Source: Candidatus Macondimonas diazotrophica (GTDB lineage: Bacteria > Pseudomonadota > Gammaproteobacteria > UBA5335). From it: a stretch of DNA of 64,000 nucleotides. The DNA is taken from NCBI RefSeq assembly GCF_004684205.1, contig NZ_SRIO01000001.1, forward strand, positions 186,001-250,000. The letters are read 5' to 3'. This document shows, in pieces, positions 19,474 through 28,686 of this stretch. Each line of letters begins with the position of its first letter. Positions within the stretch are counted from its first letter, which is position 1. The notes under the pieces were generated by a model that saw nothing but the letters and a program-made list of their open reading frames with translations, did not search any database and had not been told where the DNA came from. The position numbers were made by a program, and so were the translations under genes.

Positions 19474-20120
19474 TCATGCGGCCATGTTGGCGGAAAGCGC
19501 CACGATGACGGCTTGAACAGCAACGCCGCCGGACCCTGGATCAGGACATGACGCCGCATGCTGGACCGCGTCACCGCAACGTCGGACACTTGGAACGTCA
19601 TTCCGACCACAAAGGCGAAGCAGGCGAAATCTCGCGCATCGGGCGCGTGATCCTCCGGAAGGCTCCGCCCGCCATCACGGTAGTACAGATGCGCATCATG
19701 CAAGGCAAAGCGTACATTGAAGACGACCCAGGCCATAGCCAAGGTGATGACCACCAAGCCGATGGCAGCCGCCGAGGCGCCTTCCCGGCCTTTGAGCTCA
19801 ACCACCAAAGCCATGATCACCCCAGAAATCGTGATCGGACCGACGCTCAACACCGCCCACGGACGACGCCACCTGTCGATCGTGCCGGTTCTCGCGCGCA
19901 GGACCGGCGTCAAGCGTCAATGCGCTCCAGCCGGTCAGCGCCTGATAGGTCCCGCTCCCCAAATCGAACTCAACCAACAACGCATCACCCGGGGCGAGCC
20001 ACCCGCCTGAAGCGGCAGCGGCACCGATCAGGCCACCCAGCAGCAAGGCCGCCAAAAGCCAATCACGTGCAGATGGCCAAGCCAAAACGCGGTTCGTCGT
20101 CGAAACCTTTCCAGAGCATT
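19474..20120 (-). pseudogene. Decayed DUF1345 family membrane protein gene
   Basis: Fragments in different frames reconstruct a DUF1345 integral membrane protein. The N-terminal part (RDWLLAALLLGGLIGA, then TYQALTGWSAL) is in one frame. The core (VIMALVVELKGREGASAAAI, FALHDAHLYYRDGG and ACFAFVVGMTFQVSDVAVT, the family signature) is in a second, with a stretch near 19880 readable only in the third. The end needs another shift at about 19510 to read AVIVALSANMAA before the stop at 19474. Multiple frame changes with good residual similarity indicate recent decay. The 5' boundary is approximate. Confidence 0.82.
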
Positions 20121-20212
20121 GAAATGCTCTTATGCTGACGCCATCTTTGATAGAAGTATGGCTTCGGTCACGCGACGATGCACCGAACGCTTCCCTGTGA
20201 GGTCTCCATTCC

Positions 20213-20644
20213 ATGTCCCGTCTGCCTGTATGGCCGTTGCTGGCGCTGATTCCACTGGCTGAGATTTTTCTGCTCGGCCGGGTCGGGGTCCGTCTGGGGG
20301 CGACGCCTCTTCTAATTCTGATCGTGGTAACGGGATTGCTGGGGCTGTGGTTGCTACGCCGCGCCGGCCGGCCGGCGTTGCGGGCAATACGGCGCCTGGA
20401 TGCCACGATGGATCAGGCTCAGATCACCGAGAGCTGGGAAAAGGCGCTGCTTTTCATTGCCGGCGTGCTGCTCGTTCTGCCCGGCCCGTTGAGCGATCTG
20501 GCGGGACTCACGCTGGTCTGGCCGGACTCGCGCAAACAGCTTGCCGGCTGGATCGCACGACGCATTGTCCGCTTCATGCCGGCCCGATCCTCGGGTCGTG
20601 TCGTCGAAGGTGAAGTTCTGCGCAAATCGAGTCGGCGGCCGTGA
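20213..20644 (+). CDS. fxsA: FxsA family membrane protein
   Basis: 143 residues with the typical opening LPLAEIFLLGRVG-like segment (here ALIPLAEIFLLGRVGVRLGA, 11-30), two or three transmembrane helices between 5 and 100, and a polar basic C-terminus. E. coli FxsA overexpression relieves phage T7 exclusion by the F plasmid; the normal role is unknown. The central pattern ATPLLILIVVTGLLG and LLVLPGPLSD agree with the family. Upstream lies the decayed DUF1345 gene on the other strand; purE follows 48 bp downstream. Confidence 0.88.
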   Translation: MSRLPVWPLLALIPLAEIFLLGRVGVRLGATPLLILIVVTGLLGLWLLRRAGRPALRAIRRLDATMDQAQITESWEKALLFIAGVLLVLPGPLSDLAGLTLVWPDSRKQLAGWIARRIVRFMPARSSGRVVEGEVLRKSSRRP

Positions 20645-20692
20645 GCGCCGTAAATTCGGTCTCTTGTCCCTGATCAGGTAGAATGCGCGGCC

Positions 20693-21187
20693 ATGAATCC
20701 GCTGATCGGTCTTGTCATGGGCAGTCATTCGGACTGGGAAACGCTCAAGGAAGCCTCCCAGACGTTGGACACGCTGCAAATCCCCCACGAAACCCGTGTC
20801 GTTTCCGCGCACCGTACGCCGGATCTGCTGTTCGACTATGCACAAAGCGCACGCAGCCGCGGACTTCAAGTCATCATTGCCGGTGCCGGCGGTGCAGCCC
20901 ATCTACCGGGCATGCTGGCTGCCAAAACTACGCTGCCCGTCCTCGGGGTGCCCATCCAGTCGCGGGCCCTGAACGGCTTGGATTCCCTCCTGTCCATCGT
21001 TCAGATGCCGGCCGGTATTCCGGTGGGTACGCTGGCCATCGGTACGGCCGGGGCCATCAATGCGGCACTGCTGGCGGCGGCCATCCTTGGCCTGCATACG
21101 CCCGAAATCGGCGTGGCGATCGAGCGCTTTCGCGCCACGCAGCGGGAGCGGGTGCTGGCACAGCCCGATCCGCGACAGGCACCATGA
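20693..21187 (+). CDS. purE: N5-carboxyaminoimidazole ribonucleotide mutase
   Basis: Class I PurE, moving the carboxyl group of N5-CAIR to give CAIR in purine synthesis. The 164 residues show [10 protein letters not shown] (5-14), SAHRTPD (about 41-47) and [13 protein letters not shown] (about 64-76), all substrate-site segments. A TAGAAT -10-like hexamer lies at 20679-20684. Its TGA overlaps the purK ATG (ATGA), so the mutase and the synthetase that feeds it are coupled. Confidence 0.97.
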   Translation: MNPLIGLVMGSHSDWETLKEASQTLDTLQIPHETRVVSAHRTPDLLFDYAQSARSRGLQVIIAGAGGAAHLPGMLAAKTTLPVLGVPIQSRALNGLDSLLSIVQMPAGIPVGTLAIGTAGAINAALLAAAILGLHTPEIGVAIERFRATQRERVLAQPDPRQAP

Positions 21188-22272
21188 ACATTGCCATCCT
21201 GGGAGCCGGTCAACTCGGCCAGATGCTTGCCCTCGCCGGCATTCCACTCGGCATCCGCGCCCGCTTTCTGGATCCTCAGCCGGAGGCGCCCGGCAGCATG
21301 GTGGGGCCGCAGCGGGTAGCCGACTACAGCGATCACGCGGCACTCGACCAATTGGCCCAGGAATGCAGCCTGGCGACGTTCGACTTCGAGAACGTCCCGG
21401 TCGATGCAGCGAGCTATCTGGAGCAAAAGATCCCGGTCTATCCGTCTCCTCAGGCCTTGGCCCACTCGCAAGATCGACTGCGGGAAAAAACCCTGTTTCG
21501 CACCTTGGGTATCCCTACGGCGCCATTCCAGCCCGTGGATAGCCTGGCCGAACTCAAGGCAGCGGTGAGCCGCATCGGGCTGCCGGCCATTCTCAAGACG
21601 CGCCGCTTCGGCTATGACGGGAAAGGACAGGTTTGGCTGCGCAAGGCGGCCGATTGCGGCGCGGCCTGGCATGAGCTCGGTGGACAGGATCTGATTCTCG
21701 AAGGCGTGGTGACTTTTCGCCGCGAACTTTCGCTGATCGCCGTCCGGGGCCGCAATGGCGATCAATCTTTTTATCCGTTGGCGGAAAATCAGCATCATGC
21801 GGGCATTCTGCGCCTCAGCCGCCCAGCCGACTCTCATCCCGCCTTGCAGACACAGGCCGAGCGCTATGGCCGGTTGCTGCTGGATCGGCTGGACTATGTC
21901 GGCGTTCTGGCCTTGGAACTCTTCGATTGCGAGGATGGGCTAGTGGCCAACGAATTCGCGCCCCGCGTCCACAACTCCGGGCACTGGACGATCGAAGGCG
22001 CCGTGACCAGCCAGTTTGAAAACCACCTGCGCGCGATCGCCGACCTGCCGCTCGGGGACACCCACCTGAGGGAACAATGCGCCATGCGCAACTGCATCGG
22101 CACGCTCCCGGATCGTGACGCCGTCCTCGCCATCCCCGGGGCCCATTTCCATGATTATGGGAAATCGCCGCGCCCAGGACGCAAGCTGGGCCATGTCACG
22201 CTGACGGCGCCGGACGCCTCCAGCCTGGCGGCGCGGCTTGAAATGCTCGATCAATTGCTGGTCGATTCTTGA
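21184..22272 (+). CDS. purK: N5-carboxyaminoimidazole ribonucleotide synthase
   Basis: ATP-grasp enzyme making N5-CAIR from AIR, bicarbonate and ATP, the substrate for PurE. 362 residues from the ATG at 21184, opening [19 protein letters not shown]. Further motifs are [13 protein letters not shown] (about 137-149) and [14 protein letters not shown] (about 256-269). The open frame extends some 500 bp upstream but that part is a shadow of purE. It is the last gene of the purEK pair; a 177-bp regulatory gap separates it from pntA1. Confidence 0.97.
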   Translation: MNIAILGAGQLGQMLALAGIPLGIRARFLDPQPEAPGSMVGPQRVADYSDHAALDQLAQECSLATFDFENVPVDAASYLEQKIPVYPSPQALAHSQDRLREKTLFRTLGIPTAPFQPVDSLAELKAAVSRIGLPAILKTRRFGYDGKGQVWLRKAADCGAAWHELGGQDLILEGVVTFRRELSLIAVRGRNGDQSFYPLAENQHHAGILRLSRPADSHPALQTQAERYGRLLLDRLDYVGVLALELFDCEDGLVANEFAPRVHNSGHWTIEGAVTSQFENHLRAIADLPLGDTHLREQCAMRNCIGTLPDRDAVLAIPGAHFHDYGKSPRPGRKLGHVTLTAPDASSLAARLEMLDQLLVDS

Positions 22273-22449
22273 CCCTCAATAGCTTATCTGTCTCGACATT
22301 TACGGTTGCCTACCACCCCAAAGGGGTGATGTAATCCCCCGTCGTCTCAAAATTTGAGATTGTTTCCCCGTCTCCCGCAAGCGACCCGCCTGGCGATGGT
22401 CCGCGTGCGCAGGGGGCGATCAAAACGAATTCCGGCCGTGGAGAGACCC
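22273..22449 (+). promoter_or_regulatory. Leader upstream of the transhydrogenase operon with two palindromes
   Basis: The gap contains two perfect inverted repeats. CACCCC-AAA-GGGGTG lies at 22314-22328. TCTCAAAATTTGAGA lies at 22345-22359, with 7-bp arms around one base. Just after the first, GTGATGTAATC gives an extended -10-like TGATGTAAT (about 22327-22335). The second palindrome lies about 10 bp downstream of that, where a repressor would block initiation. No coding frame is seen. Confidence 0.5.
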
Positions 22450-23583
22450 ATGCCCATTATCCTTGCCGTGCCAAAGGAAATCCGATCCGGTGAACAGCGC
22501 GTCGCGCTGGTGCCCGCCGTGGCCGCCAAGCTTGCTGATCAAGGCGCCACGGTGCGCATCGAGCAAGGCGCCGGCGCCGGTATCCGAACCCCCGACAGCG
22601 CCTACAAGGGAACCGAACAGGTGGCAGGCAGCCAAGCTCTGTTCGATAGCGCCAATGTGATCCTCAAGGTGCAACCGCCTACTCTGGATGAAATCGACCT
22701 GATCCCCGAGGGATCCGTATTGATCGGTTTTCTGGCACCCCATAACCATCCCGAGGAAATCAAGCGGCTACAGTCCCGCAACGTCACGGCCTTCGCGGTC
22801 GAGCTGATTCCGCGGATCTCGCGCGCCCAATCGATGGATGCCCTGTCTTCCCAGGCCGCGGTAGCAGGCTACAAGTCGGTGCTGATGGGCGCCAATCTGC
22901 TGGGCCGCTTTTTCCCCATGCTGACCACGGCAGCGGGTACCATCCGCCCCGCCAAGGTTTTGGTCATCGGGGCCGGGGTGGCTGGATTGCAGGCCATCGC
23001 CACCGCCAAACGGCTGGGCGCTCAGGTGGAAGGTTACGATGTGCGCAGCGCCGCCAAGGAACAGGTTGAATCCCTGGGCGCCAAATTCGTGGCATTGGAT
23101 GTCAAGGCTGACGCCGCCGGCGGCTATGCACGCGAGCTGACCGACGACGAGAAACAGAAGCAGCAGGCCTTGCTTGCCGAACACATCGCTCGCGCCGATG
23201 TCGTGATCTGCACCGCAGCGATCCCGGGCCGGGCTGCACCGCGCATCGTGACCGAGGACATGGTCAAGGGCATGAAGAGCGGCGCAGTCGTCGTCGATCT
23301 TGCCGCCGAAACCGGTGGCAATTGCGCACTGACCCAACCCGGCGAAACGATCACCGTGGGCGATGTCGTGGTTCACGGCCCGCTGAACGTGCCCAGCTCG
23401 ATGGCCGAGCATGCCAGCGAGATGTACGCCAAGAACCTGCAGAACTTTTTGGGCCTGATTCTCAAGGACGGCGCCATCACGCTGGATTGGAATGATGAGA
23501 TCCTGAGCGGCAGCGTCGTCACCCATGGCGGTGAAATCAAGCACGAACCGACGCGCCAGATGATCGAAGGAGACAAGCCATGA
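22450..23583 (+). CDS. pntA: Proton-translocating NAD(P)+ transhydrogenase, NAD(H)-binding alpha-1 subunit
   Basis: 377 residues from the ATG at 22450 (MPIILAVPKEIRSGEQRVALVPA). This is the soluble dI component, which binds NAD(H). The nucleotide-binding Rossmann motif VIGAGVAGLQAIATAKRLGA is at about 171-190, and the RSAAKEQVESLGA loop and AIPGRAAPRIV segment are present. The three-gene split (alpha-1, alpha-2, beta) is as in Rhodospirillum and many proteobacteria, not the two-gene E. coli form. It ends by overlapping the next start (ATGA). The complex makes NADPH using the proton gradient. Confidence 0.96.
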   Translation: MPIILAVPKEIRSGEQRVALVPAVAAKLADQGATVRIEQGAGAGIRTPDSAYKGTEQVAGSQALFDSANVILKVQPPTLDEIDLIPEGSVLIGFLAPHNHPEEIKRLQSRNVTAFAVELIPRISRAQSMDALSSQAAVAGYKSVLMGANLLGRFFPMLTTAAGTIRPAKVLVIGAGVAGLQAIATAKRLGAQVEGYDVRSAAKEQVESLGAKFVALDVKADAAGGYARELTDDEKQKQQALLAEHIARADVVICTAAIPGRAAPRIVTEDMVKGMKSGAVVVDLAAETGGNCALTQPGETITVGDVVVHGPLNVPSSMAEHASEMYAKNLQNFLGLILKDGAITLDWNDEILSGSVVTHGGEIKHEPTRQMIEGDKP

Positions 23584-23870
23584 TCGAAGGATTTACCGCG
23601 CTCTACATTTTCATGCTGGCGGCATTCACCGGGTATGAAATCATCGGCCGCGTACCGGCAATCCTGCATACCCCGCTGATGTCGGGCTCGAACTTCGTCC
23701 ACGGCATCGTGCTGGTCGGTGCCATGGTGGCCTTTGGCCAGGCTGAAGGCTTTTTCACACAACTGGTGGCTTTTCTGGGCGTCATCCTGGCCGCCGGCAA
23801 CGCAGCGGGCGGTTATGTCGTAACCGAGCGCATGCTGGATATGTTCAAGAGCAGCAAAGGGGAAAAATAA
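23580..23870 (+). CDS. pntA2: NAD(P)+ transhydrogenase membrane alpha-2 subunit
   Basis: 96 residues forming the first part of the membrane dII domain, with three hydrophobic helices (about 5-20, 37-55, 58-80). Family motifs are ALYIFMLAAFTGYEIIGRVPAILHTPLMSG-type sequence: FTGYEII and HTPLMSGSNFVHGIV are visible. Start ATG at 23580 overlaps the alpha-1 stop, and the beta gene begins three bases after its stop, so the stoichiometry of the three parts is probably kept by coupled translation. Confidence 0.96.
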   Translation: MIEGFTALYIFMLAAFTGYEIIGRVPAILHTPLMSGSNFVHGIVLVGAMVAFGQAEGFFTQLVAFLGVILAAGNAAGGYVVTERMLDMFKSSKGEK

Positions 23871-23873
23871 GCC

Positions 23874-25271
23874 ATGAATAGTCCCGGCGCTTTCATCAAC
23901 CTCGCCTATTTCGCCACAGCGGTGTTGTTCATCGTTGGCCTGAAGCGGATGGCCTCACCGAAGACCGCCAAGAGCGGAATCCTGTGGGCCGGAATCGGCA
24001 TGGTGGTCGCCACCGTCGTGACCCTGGGTCACCCGCATCTGGGCGAGATGGGCTTTTTCAAGTATTTCTTCCTGCTGCTGGCCATCGCCATTGGGGGAGG
24101 CGCTGCCTGGATTTCGGGCAAGCGCGTCGCCATGACCGATATGCCGCAGATGATCGCGCTCTACAACGGCATGGGCGGCGGTGCAGCCGGCGCCATTGCC
24201 GCTGTCGAGCTGGCCGGTAGCGAACACCACGGGGGCGTGGCGCTTACCCTCGCCGTACTGGGCGCCATCATCGGAAGCGTGTCCTTCAGCGGTAGCCTGA
24301 TCGCCTTCGGAAAGCTGCAGGAACTCATCAAGAAGCCCGTGCGCTTCCCCAACCAGCATCTCCTGAATCTCGGCCTGTTTGCGGTCACTGCACTGCTGGG
24401 CGTCTACATCGTCGCCAGTGGCGGCGAAGCGGGTGGATTCTGCATTGCCGTGTTCTTCTTGCTGGCTCTGGCGCTTGGCGTGAGCATGACCCTACCGATC
24501 GGCGGTGCCGATATGCCGGTGGTGATCTCGCTCTATAACGCCCTGACGGGTCTGGCCGTGGCATTCGAAGGTTATGTGCTCAACAATGCAGCGATGATCA
24601 TCGCCGGTACCGTAGTCGGCGCGGCCGGTACCCTGCTGACCCAGCTCATGGCCAAGGCCATGAATCGGCCGATCACCAACGTGCTGTTCAGTAATTTCGG
24701 AGCAACCGGCGAGGCGGCCAGCGTCGGAGAAAGCGGCGGCACGCTCAAACCGATCGAACCGTCCGATGCCGGTGTCTTGATGGCCTATGCCAACAAGGTC
24801 ATCATCGTGCCCGGGTACGGCATGGCCGTGGCCCAAGCCCAGCACAAGGTCTGGGAGCTGTGCCAGCTGCTGATCGATCGCGGTGTGAGCGTGAAATTCG
24901 CCATCCATCCGGTCGCGGGACGCATGCCAGGACATATGAACGTGCTGCTGGCCGAAGCGGGGGTGCCCTACGACATCATCTACGACCTCGAGGAAATCAA
25001 TTCGGAGTTCCCGACGGCGGATGTCGCCTTGGTCATCGGCGCGAACGATGTGGTCAACCCGATGGCGCGGACCAACCCGGAAAGCCCGATCTACGGCATG
25101 CCGATCCTGAACGTCGATCAGGCCAAGAACGTGCTGGTCATCAAGCGCGGCAAGGGCACAGGCTTTTCGGGCATCGAAAACGCGCTGTTCACGCTCGACA
25201 ATACACGGATGCTCTACGGCGACGGGCAGGAGATGGCCTCCCAGCTGATCGCCACCATCAAAGAGGTCTAG
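23874..25271 (+). CDS. pntB: NAD(P)+ transhydrogenase beta subunit
   Basis: 465 residues: eight or nine transmembrane helices (about 5-260) forming the proton channel, then the soluble NADP(H)-binding dIII domain (about 290-465). dIII shows VIIVPGYGMAVAQAQHKVWE (about 303-322), HPVAGRMPGHMNVLLAEA and GANDVVNPMA. Length equals the family norm. Last gene of pntA1-A2-B, followed by a strong intrinsic terminator. Confidence 0.97.
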   Translation: MNSPGAFINLAYFATAVLFIVGLKRMASPKTAKSGILWAGIGMVVATVVTLGHPHLGEMGFFKYFFLLLAIAIGGGAAWISGKRVAMTDMPQMIALYNGMGGGAAGAIAAVELAGSEHHGGVALTLAVLGAIIGSVSFSGSLIAFGKLQELIKKPVRFPNQHLLNLGLFAVTALLGVYIVASGGEAGGFCIAVFFLLALALGVSMTLPIGGADMPVVISLYNALTGLAVAFEGYVLNNAAMIIAGTVVGAAGTLLTQLMAKAMNRPITNVLFSNFGATGEAASVGESGGTLKPIEPSDAGVLMAYANKVIIVPGYGMAVAQAQHKVWELCQLLIDRGVSVKFAIHPVAGRMPGHMNVLLAEAGVPYDIIYDLEEINSEFPTADVALVIGANDVVNPMARTNPESPIYGMPILNVDQAKNVLVIKRGKGTGFSGIENALFTLDNTRMLYGDGQEMASQLIATIKEV

Positions 25272-25290
25272 CCGAGGCTTGCCCCGTCAA

Positions 25291-25316
25291 AAGGCCGGGA
25301 CCGCCCGGCCTTTTTT
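25291..25316 (+). terminator. Intrinsic terminator of the pnt operon
   Basis: A perfect 7-bp GC stem, GGCCGGG at 25293-25299 and CCCGGCC at 25304-25310 with a 4-base loop, extended by A/T pairs and followed by six T residues at 25311-25316, 20 bp after the pntB stop. Confidence 0.92.
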
Positions 25317-25587
25317 GTGCCGAAGTTGCGCCGGAGCATTTGACTTATGCACATCGATGGTCTCTTGCATATGGATCCTGCAGCTAGGACGAGCTATTCA
25401 TTGACGCATTGGAATTTCATGCTAACACATTGATTTTTATGTGTTCACAAATCGGTCACTTTGTCACCACTTCGTCGCAATCGTTGGTAGAACAGCAAGT
25501 TGACTCCATTCATCACGCCTTTCCCACAGGTTTATCCACAGATCGTGTGGATAATTGAGTTTCGTCAAGACCTTGACGCATAGCCAG
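25317..25587 (+). promoter_or_regulatory. AT-rich priA upstream region with three consensus DnaA boxes
   Basis: This 271-bp region is clearly AT-richer than its neighbours. It has TTATGCACA at 25345-25353, TTATCCACA at 25532-25540 and TGTGGATAA at 25546-25554. The last two face each other across five bases (GATCG), forming a 23-bp perfect dyad, and all three match TTATNCACA exactly. The dyad ends 33 bp before the priA ATG, and GATAAT (25550-25555) inside it could be a -10. GATC sites lie at about 25374 and at 25541. No gene is visible in the region. Confidence 0.7.
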
Positions 25588-27798
25588 ATGCCCGTGACTT
25601 CGACATCGGTATGGAAAATCGCCTTGCTGTCCGGAATCAGCCGGTCCTTGGACTACTTGCCGGCGGCGGGCTGGCGCGGTCCCGTTCCGCTTCATCACCG
25701 CGTCGTGGTTCCACTGGGAAAGCGGGCGGTCATCGGGTGGGTCATCGGCGAACGCGACCACTCGAGCCTCGACCCTGATCAGTTGCGGCCTTGTGAACGT
25801 GTGCTCGACCCAGAGCCGTTGCTCGATTCCGAAACCGTGTCATTGATTCAATGGACCGCACATTACTACCACCATCCACTGGGTCGAGTGCTAGCGACCG
25901 CGATCCCTGCCCCGCTGCGGCGTGGCGGACATGCCGATGTTCCGCATATGCCCCATTGGCAATTGACCAGGGCAGGCCAGGCTCAGGATCATGCCGGTGT
26001 GCGGGGTACGCGCCTGCAGGCGCTGCTTGCCCTGTTACGAGCGCACCCGACAGGTATGTCCTCGGGCCAGCTGGCGACGGCGCTACCGAATTATCGCGAG
26101 CCATTGCGCCGCGCCGTCGACCGCGGCTGGGTCGAGGATGCGCCCGCACCACCCCGCCCCGTGATCGATCCGGTCTTCGCCCAATCGCCACATACGCTGA
26201 ACCCGGATCAGCAACACGCGGTAGACACCTTACAGACGACGCGCGGTTTCGCTCCGGTCGTTCTGGAAGGGGTTACCGGAAGTGGCAAGACTGAGGTCTA
26301 TCTGCATGCTCTCGAAAGCGCGCTGCAGGCCGGGCGGCAGGCGCTCGTCCTCACCCCTGAAATCGGCTTGATTCCTCAGCTGTATCGCCGCTTGCAGGCG
26401 CGCTTTGGTATCCCGATTGCGTCATTGCACTCCGGCGCAACCGAGCGCCAGCGACTCCATGGCTGGCTGGCCGCCCGCGACCGGCATGCCCGCATCGTTC
26501 TGGGAACGCGTTCAGCAGTATTCACACCCTTACCGGAACTCGGGCTGATCGTCGTGGATGAAGAACATGATGTGGCCTACAAGCAGGAAGAAGGTCTGCG
26601 CTATTCTGCGCGCGATCTCGCGTTATGGCGTGCTCGCCACAATGCCGTGCCGATCATCCTGGGTTCAGCAACGCCTTCGCTGGAATCATTCCATCGTGCC
26701 GACCGCGGGGATTACCGCCTCCTGCGGCTGCCCCTGCGGACCGGCGAGGCCCAGGCTCCGGCAATTCACCTCATCGACATGCGGCCCTATCCGGCCGCGG
26801 ATGGCCTTTCTCCGCCATTGCTGCATGCCATCAAACGCGAGCTGGCCCAAGGCGGCCAGGCCATGCTCTTCCAGAACCGACGCGGCTACGCCCCGATGCT
26901 GCGCTGCCGAGCCTGCGGCTGGATTGCCGGCTGCGCCCATTGCGACGCCCGCATGACACTGCATCGCGAGCCGCGCAGGCAGGATCTGTTGATTTGCCAT
27001 CATTGTGGATTTCGTCGCGCCAGCCCGGCCGCGTGCCCCGAGTGCCACCAGCCGGCCCTGGACATCCTCGGAATGGGCACTGCACGCATCGAGGAAGCGT
27101 TGCGGCACCATTTCCCCAATGCCTGTCTGGCACGCATCGATCGGGACAGTACGCGGCGGTCTGGAAGCCTGGAACGCCTGCTGGACGCCGCTGTCCGTGG
27201 AGAGGCAAATCTGCTGATTGGCACCCAGATGCTGGCCAAAGGCCATCACCTGCCTCATCTCGGTCTGGTGGCCATCCTCGATGTCGATCAAGGTCTCTAT
27301 AGCCCGGACTTTCGGGCCAGTGAACGCATGGGGCAGCTGGTTATCCAGGTTGCCGGCCGAGCAGGCCGCGAATCACGCCGCGGGACGACCTGGATTCAGA
27401 CGCACCGACCCGATCATGCCTGGCTGCGCCAGTTGCTCGACGAGGGCTATGCCGCATTCGCACGCTCCCTGCTCGACGAACGTCGTCAGGCCAACTGGCC
27501 ACCATTCAGCCGCCTTGCGCTGCTGCGCGCACAAGCATCGAGCGTGGAGCGCGCCCTTGCGTTTCTGGCCCAGATTCCGAACTACGGCTCACCCCCGCCC
27601 GATGTGCATCTCCTGGGTCCGGTCCCAGCGCCCATGACGCGCCGAGCCGGGGCGCACCGCGCCCAACTGTTGCTGATGGCAACGTCCCCCGCGCCGTTGC
27701 ATCACTACCTGGATCGGCTGATCCCCCAGCTCTCCACATTACCGCAGCGGTCGGGCGTTCGATGGTCGCTCGATGTCGATCCGCAGGATCTTTTCTAG
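25588..27798 (+). CDS. priA: Primosomal protein N' (replication restart helicase)
   Basis: 3'-to-5' superfamily 2 helicase that reloads the replisome at stalled forks. 736 residues from the ATG at 25588; a TTG at 25555 would add 11 residues. N-terminal 3'-OH-binding domain has SRSLDYLPA. Helicase motif I GVTGSGKTEVY is near 231-241, and motif II DEEHD near 322-326. The zinc-binding insert carries paired Cys motifs CRAC, CAHC, CHHC and CPEC (about 441-480). The later motifs LIGTQMLAKGHHLP and QVAGRAGRESRRG are intact. Its promoter overlaps inverted DnaA boxes. Confidence 0.96.
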   Translation: MPVTSTSVWKIALLSGISRSLDYLPAAGWRGPVPLHHRVVVPLGKRAVIGWVIGERDHSSLDPDQLRPCERVLDPEPLLDSETVSLIQWTAHYYHHPLGRVLATAIPAPLRRGGHADVPHMPHWQLTRAGQAQDHAGVRGTRLQALLALLRAHPTGMSSGQLATALPNYREPLRRAVDRGWVEDAPAPPRPVIDPVFAQSPHTLNPDQQHAVDTLQTTRGFAPVVLEGVTGSGKTEVYLHALESALQAGRQALVLTPEIGLIPQLYRRLQARFGIPIASLHSGATERQRLHGWLAARDRHARIVLGTRSAVFTPLPELGLIVVDEEHDVAYKQEEGLRYSARDLALWRARHNAVPIILGSATPSLESFHRADRGDYRLLRLPLRTGEAQAPAIHLIDMRPYPAADGLSPPLLHAIKRELAQGGQAMLFQNRRGYAPMLRCRACGWIAGCAHCDARMTLHREPRRQDLLICHHCGFRRASPAACPECHQPALDILGMGTARIEEALRHHFPNACLARIDRDSTRRSGSLERLLDAAVRGEANLLIGTQMLAKGHHLPHLGLVAILDVDQGLYSPDFRASERMGQLVIQVAGRAGRESRRGTTWIQTHRPDHAWLRQLLDEGYAAFARSLLDERRQANWPPFSRLALLRAQASSVERALAFLAQIPNYGSPPPDVHLLGPVPAPMTRRAGAHRAQLLLMATSPAPLHHYLDRLIPQLSTLPQRSGVRWSLDVDPQDLF

Positions 27799-27909
27799 CC
27801 ATTGCTTCCCCGATTCAAGCCTTCCCGGCGTAAGGCCGACTAATACGTCAGAACCCTGCCGCCTGGCTGGGGCACTGGACAGATCCGCCAACACCAAGGG
27901 GAACAACAC

Positions 27910-28626
27910 ATGCGCGACCATTTACACCGAATCCGTCCACGGGACGGGCTTCGATCCCAATCATTGCAACGAACCGATCTCGACCGATGGATGCTGCTGG
28001 GCGGTATCGGCATGAGCCTGGCCGCTCTGGCGCTATCGCCTCTGGCGCGCGCCCAAGACCTGCTCGACATCAACGGGCAACCGCGCTGGATGGCCACGCT
28101 CGAGATCCCATTCGATGGGCCCGCCGGCGTCGATACCCCGCGACTCCATGTTGCCCTGGAGAATCATCGCGGCCTGGAAAATGGCCGCCACATCGCCAGT
28201 GTCGGCTACCAATGGGTGTTGGGCGATCGGGTACAGGATCGGCGCCAGACGGGCTTTTACAGCGGGAATGAGTTCGCCTATATCCAGACCGACACCAGGC
28301 TCGAGACCGATCCATCGTTGTTCTACCGTGGCGAAAAGCTCGTCTTCAACGAGCTGACCTATGCGCAATACAGTCAGCTTTCCAATGGCGCAAAGGGGGC
28401 ATTGGCACTCGGCGCACTGGTGGGCATTGTGCTGGCCGTGTCCAACGGTACCAGCAGCGATGGCCCCTCGTCACCGGAACCGGATCCTGAACCCCAGCCC
28501 GAGCCAGAACCCACCCCCGCATCCGCGGCGGCAGGCGTAATCGGAGAGGCGCTGTCGCCGAGCAGTATCGCCGGCTTCTTCAATACCGTGCTGGGCAACA
28601 GCGCGGGTAGCGGCACGACGCCCTGA
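27910..28626 (+). CDS. Unknown exported protein with membrane segment and Pro/Glu-rich tail
   Basis: I do not recognise a family. 238 residues from an ATG with a good AAGGGGAA ribosome site. A basic N-terminal stretch (1-27) leads to a hydrophobic signal (28-46) ending SPLARAQ, so the protein is probably exported, possibly by cleavage near 49. The middle (50-155) looks beta-rich with WMATLEIPFDG and SVGYQWVLGDR. A second hydrophobic helix spans 163-178. Then comes an acidic PEPDPEPQPEPEP tract (190-203) and a small-residue tail. It lies 111 bp after priA and is convergent with prpD. Confidence 0.7.
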   Translation: MRDHLHRIRPRDGLRSQSLQRTDLDRWMLLGGIGMSLAALALSPLARAQDLLDINGQPRWMATLEIPFDGPAGVDTPRLHVALENHRGLENGRHIASVGYQWVLGDRVQDRRQTGFYSGNEFAYIQTDTRLETDPSLFYRGEKLVFNELTYAQYSQLSNGAKGALALGALVGIVLAVSNGTSSDGPSSPEPDPEPQPEPEPTPASAAAGVIGEALSPSSIAGFFNTVLGNSAGSGTTP

Positions 28627-28650
28627 CCGGAGGCGATTCAAGACGCAGGC

Positions 28651-28676
28651 GAAGCGGGAACCGAGCTTCCCGCTTC
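28651..28676. terminator. Bidirectional hairpin between convergent genes
   Basis: GAAGCGGGAA at 28651-28660 and TTCCCGCTTC at 28667-28676 form a perfect 10-bp stem with a 6-base loop, in the 60-bp gap between the exported-protein gene and prpD. No long T-run, so it may act as a barrier or stabiliser for both messages. Confidence 0.6.
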
Positions 28677-28686
28677 GGATGGACGC

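Noticed and set aside
25317-25587. Chromosomal replication origin
   Set aside because: Only three DnaA boxes, no usual origin neighbours and no change of gene direction; kept as a DnaA-linked regulatory site instead.
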